The notes under the pieces are model-generated. The model had not been told where the DNA came from. It was given only the letters and a program-made list of their open reading frames with translations, and made no database searches. Positions 5,278 through 5,838 of a stretch of DNA of 5,838 bases are shown piece after piece (position 1 is the first letter of the stretch; each line of letters starts with the position of its first letter). The DNA is from Cuspidothrix sp046080125 (lineage in GTDB: Bacteria; Cyanobacteriota; Cyanobacteriia; Cyanobacteriales; Nostocaceae): assembly GCA_046080125.1 (NCBI GenBank), contig JBJTTJ010000136.1, positions 1 through 5,838 of the forward strand. Reading direction: 5' to 3'. A program made the position numbers and the translations under genes.

Positions 5278-5718
5278 CTAAATTTGCTCCACTGCAAATT
5301 TTTCTAAGATAAATTGTTTCAGGTGTGGTTGTTCTAAATTAATGCCCAATTCCTGAGCTTTTTGAGAGATTTCTTCATAAGTTATATCTCTTTGAATTGC
5401 TTCTGCTATTAAGGCTATTCCTCCCGCTCTTGCACCACCAGCACAGTGAATTAAAATCGGTTTGGGCAAATTATCAACAGCTTGAATTGCCTCTTTTGTT
5501 AATTCTTGATTTGGTTCTTTAGGATTTAAGGGAATATTTGTATATTCTAATCCTACAATTTGTGCTTCTTGTTTTTCATCATGGAAGAAACCATTTTCAT
5601 CAGGATCACGTAAATTCAAAACTGATTGAAAACCGTCAATTGCTAATTGTTTTAATTCGTCGGATGAAATTTGTCCAGCAATACTCAAATTTTCGCTAAC
5701 CTTTTTTACGTCACTCAT
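5278..5718 (-). CDS. DUF442/Blh-type phosphatase-like protein (cysteine phosphatase fold)
   Basis: A 146-aa cytoplasmic protein resembling the phosphatase-like domain of beta-lactamase hydrolase-like (Blh) proteins. It starts ISIAGQ-like (LSIAGQISSDELKQLA, 11-26), then GFQSVLNLRDPDE (29-41), then the active-site loop HCAGGARAG (91-99): Cys92-x4-Arg97 rather than the C-x5-R of standard tyrosine phosphatases. DUF442 members usually show C-R-S-G-x-R in this loop; here the residues after Cys are Ala-Gly. C-x4-R loops also occur in rhodanese sulfurtransferases. In Blh proteins the domain accompanies a persulfide dioxygenase-type metallohydrolase (family knowledge), so a sulfur-transfer role is as plausible as phosphatase activity. 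ATG 5716-5718 has only a weak AAGAG upstream. It lies 27 nt after the upstream gene and 50 nt before the SDR gene, consistent with cotranscription. Confidence 0.8.
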   Translation of the reverse strand: MSDVKKVSENLSIAGQISSDELKQLAIDGFQSVLNLRDPDENGFFHDEKQEAQIVGLEYTNIPLNPKEPNQELTKEAIQAVDNLPKPILIHCAGGARAGGIALIAEAIQRDITYEEISQKAQELGINLEQPHLKQFILEKFAVEQI

Positions 5719-5745
5719 TTTTATTGCTCTTGGTGTGAGAAAAAA

Positions 5746-5838
5746 TCAATAAATAGATGCTAAAACTTTATCTGCTGCTGCCCTTAATGCAGTAGCAGCA
5801 CCAGCACTCATATCCCGTGGCGCACAAATCCTATTTCT
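5746..5838 (-). CDS. C-terminal end of an unidentified protein, cut by window edge
   Basis: The minus strand is open from the window edge for 30 codons, then TGA at 5746-5748. The visible peptide contains ICAPRDMSAGAATALRAAAD and ends KVLASIY, an alanine-rich, probably helical C-terminus with codon use like the neighbouring genes. I do not recognise the family confidently from 30 residues. It ends 27 nt before the DUF442 start on the same strand, so it probably belongs to the same operon. Confidence 0.65.
   Translation of the reverse strand, partial: RNRICAPRDMSAGAATALRAAADKVLASIY

Overview
The window looks like chromosomal DNA from a filamentous, Nostoc/Anabaena-type cyanobacterium. The signs are low GC, a HIP1 octamer (GCGATCGC), intergenic hairpins of the GTTGGGTT...AACCCAAC type, a small TA-flanked inverted-repeat element, and weak or variable Shine-Dalgarno sites. 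The assignment rests on these signatures and general knowledge, not on a database match.

Every gene I can support lies on the minus strand, so transcription runs from high to low coordinates. In that order they are: the C-terminal tail of an unidentified protein (cut at the right edge); a small DUF442/Blh-type phosphatase-like protein with an HC-x4-R loop (5278-5718); an SDR-fold protein that lacks the canonical Ser/Tyr/Lys catalytic residues (4427-5227); a 13-bp perfect hairpin plus T-runs; a 541-aa FAD-dependent oxidoreductase of the fumarate reductase/AprA superfamily (2710-4335); a 356-bp gap full of repeats; a 2x[4Fe-4S] ferredoxin with a long C-terminal tail, AprB-like (2024-2353); a periplasmic lipoprotein of the SsuA/TauA/NMT1 solute-binding type (953-1978); and a D-2-hydroxyacid dehydrogenase that runs off the left edge (1-940).

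The 2354-2709 gap holds a GTTGGGTT hairpin, a probable 120-bp MITE with 26-bp imperfect terminal inverted repeats and TA at both ends, a 14-bp perfect tandem duplication inside the MITE, an imperfect hairpin, and a 33-bp tandem repeat ending in a second GTTGGGTT hairpin. The repeats separate two genes, flavoprotein and ferredoxin, that probably encode partner subunits.

Working model (inference): the cluster imports a small organic anion, possibly an organosulfur compound or sulfonate. The SsuA-like lipoprotein would capture it, and an AprAB-like flavoprotein/ferredoxin pair would act on it, with the SDR, the hydroxyacid dehydrogenase and the DUF442 protein handling intermediates. The DUF442 family has known links to persulfide metabolism (Blh). 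No ABC permease or ATPase is in the window, and the substrate cannot be read from sequence alone. Three of the four putative enzymes depart from the canonical catalytic residues of their superfamilies, so ordinary automatic names such as 'fumarate reductase' or '3-oxoacyl-ACP reductase' would mislead.
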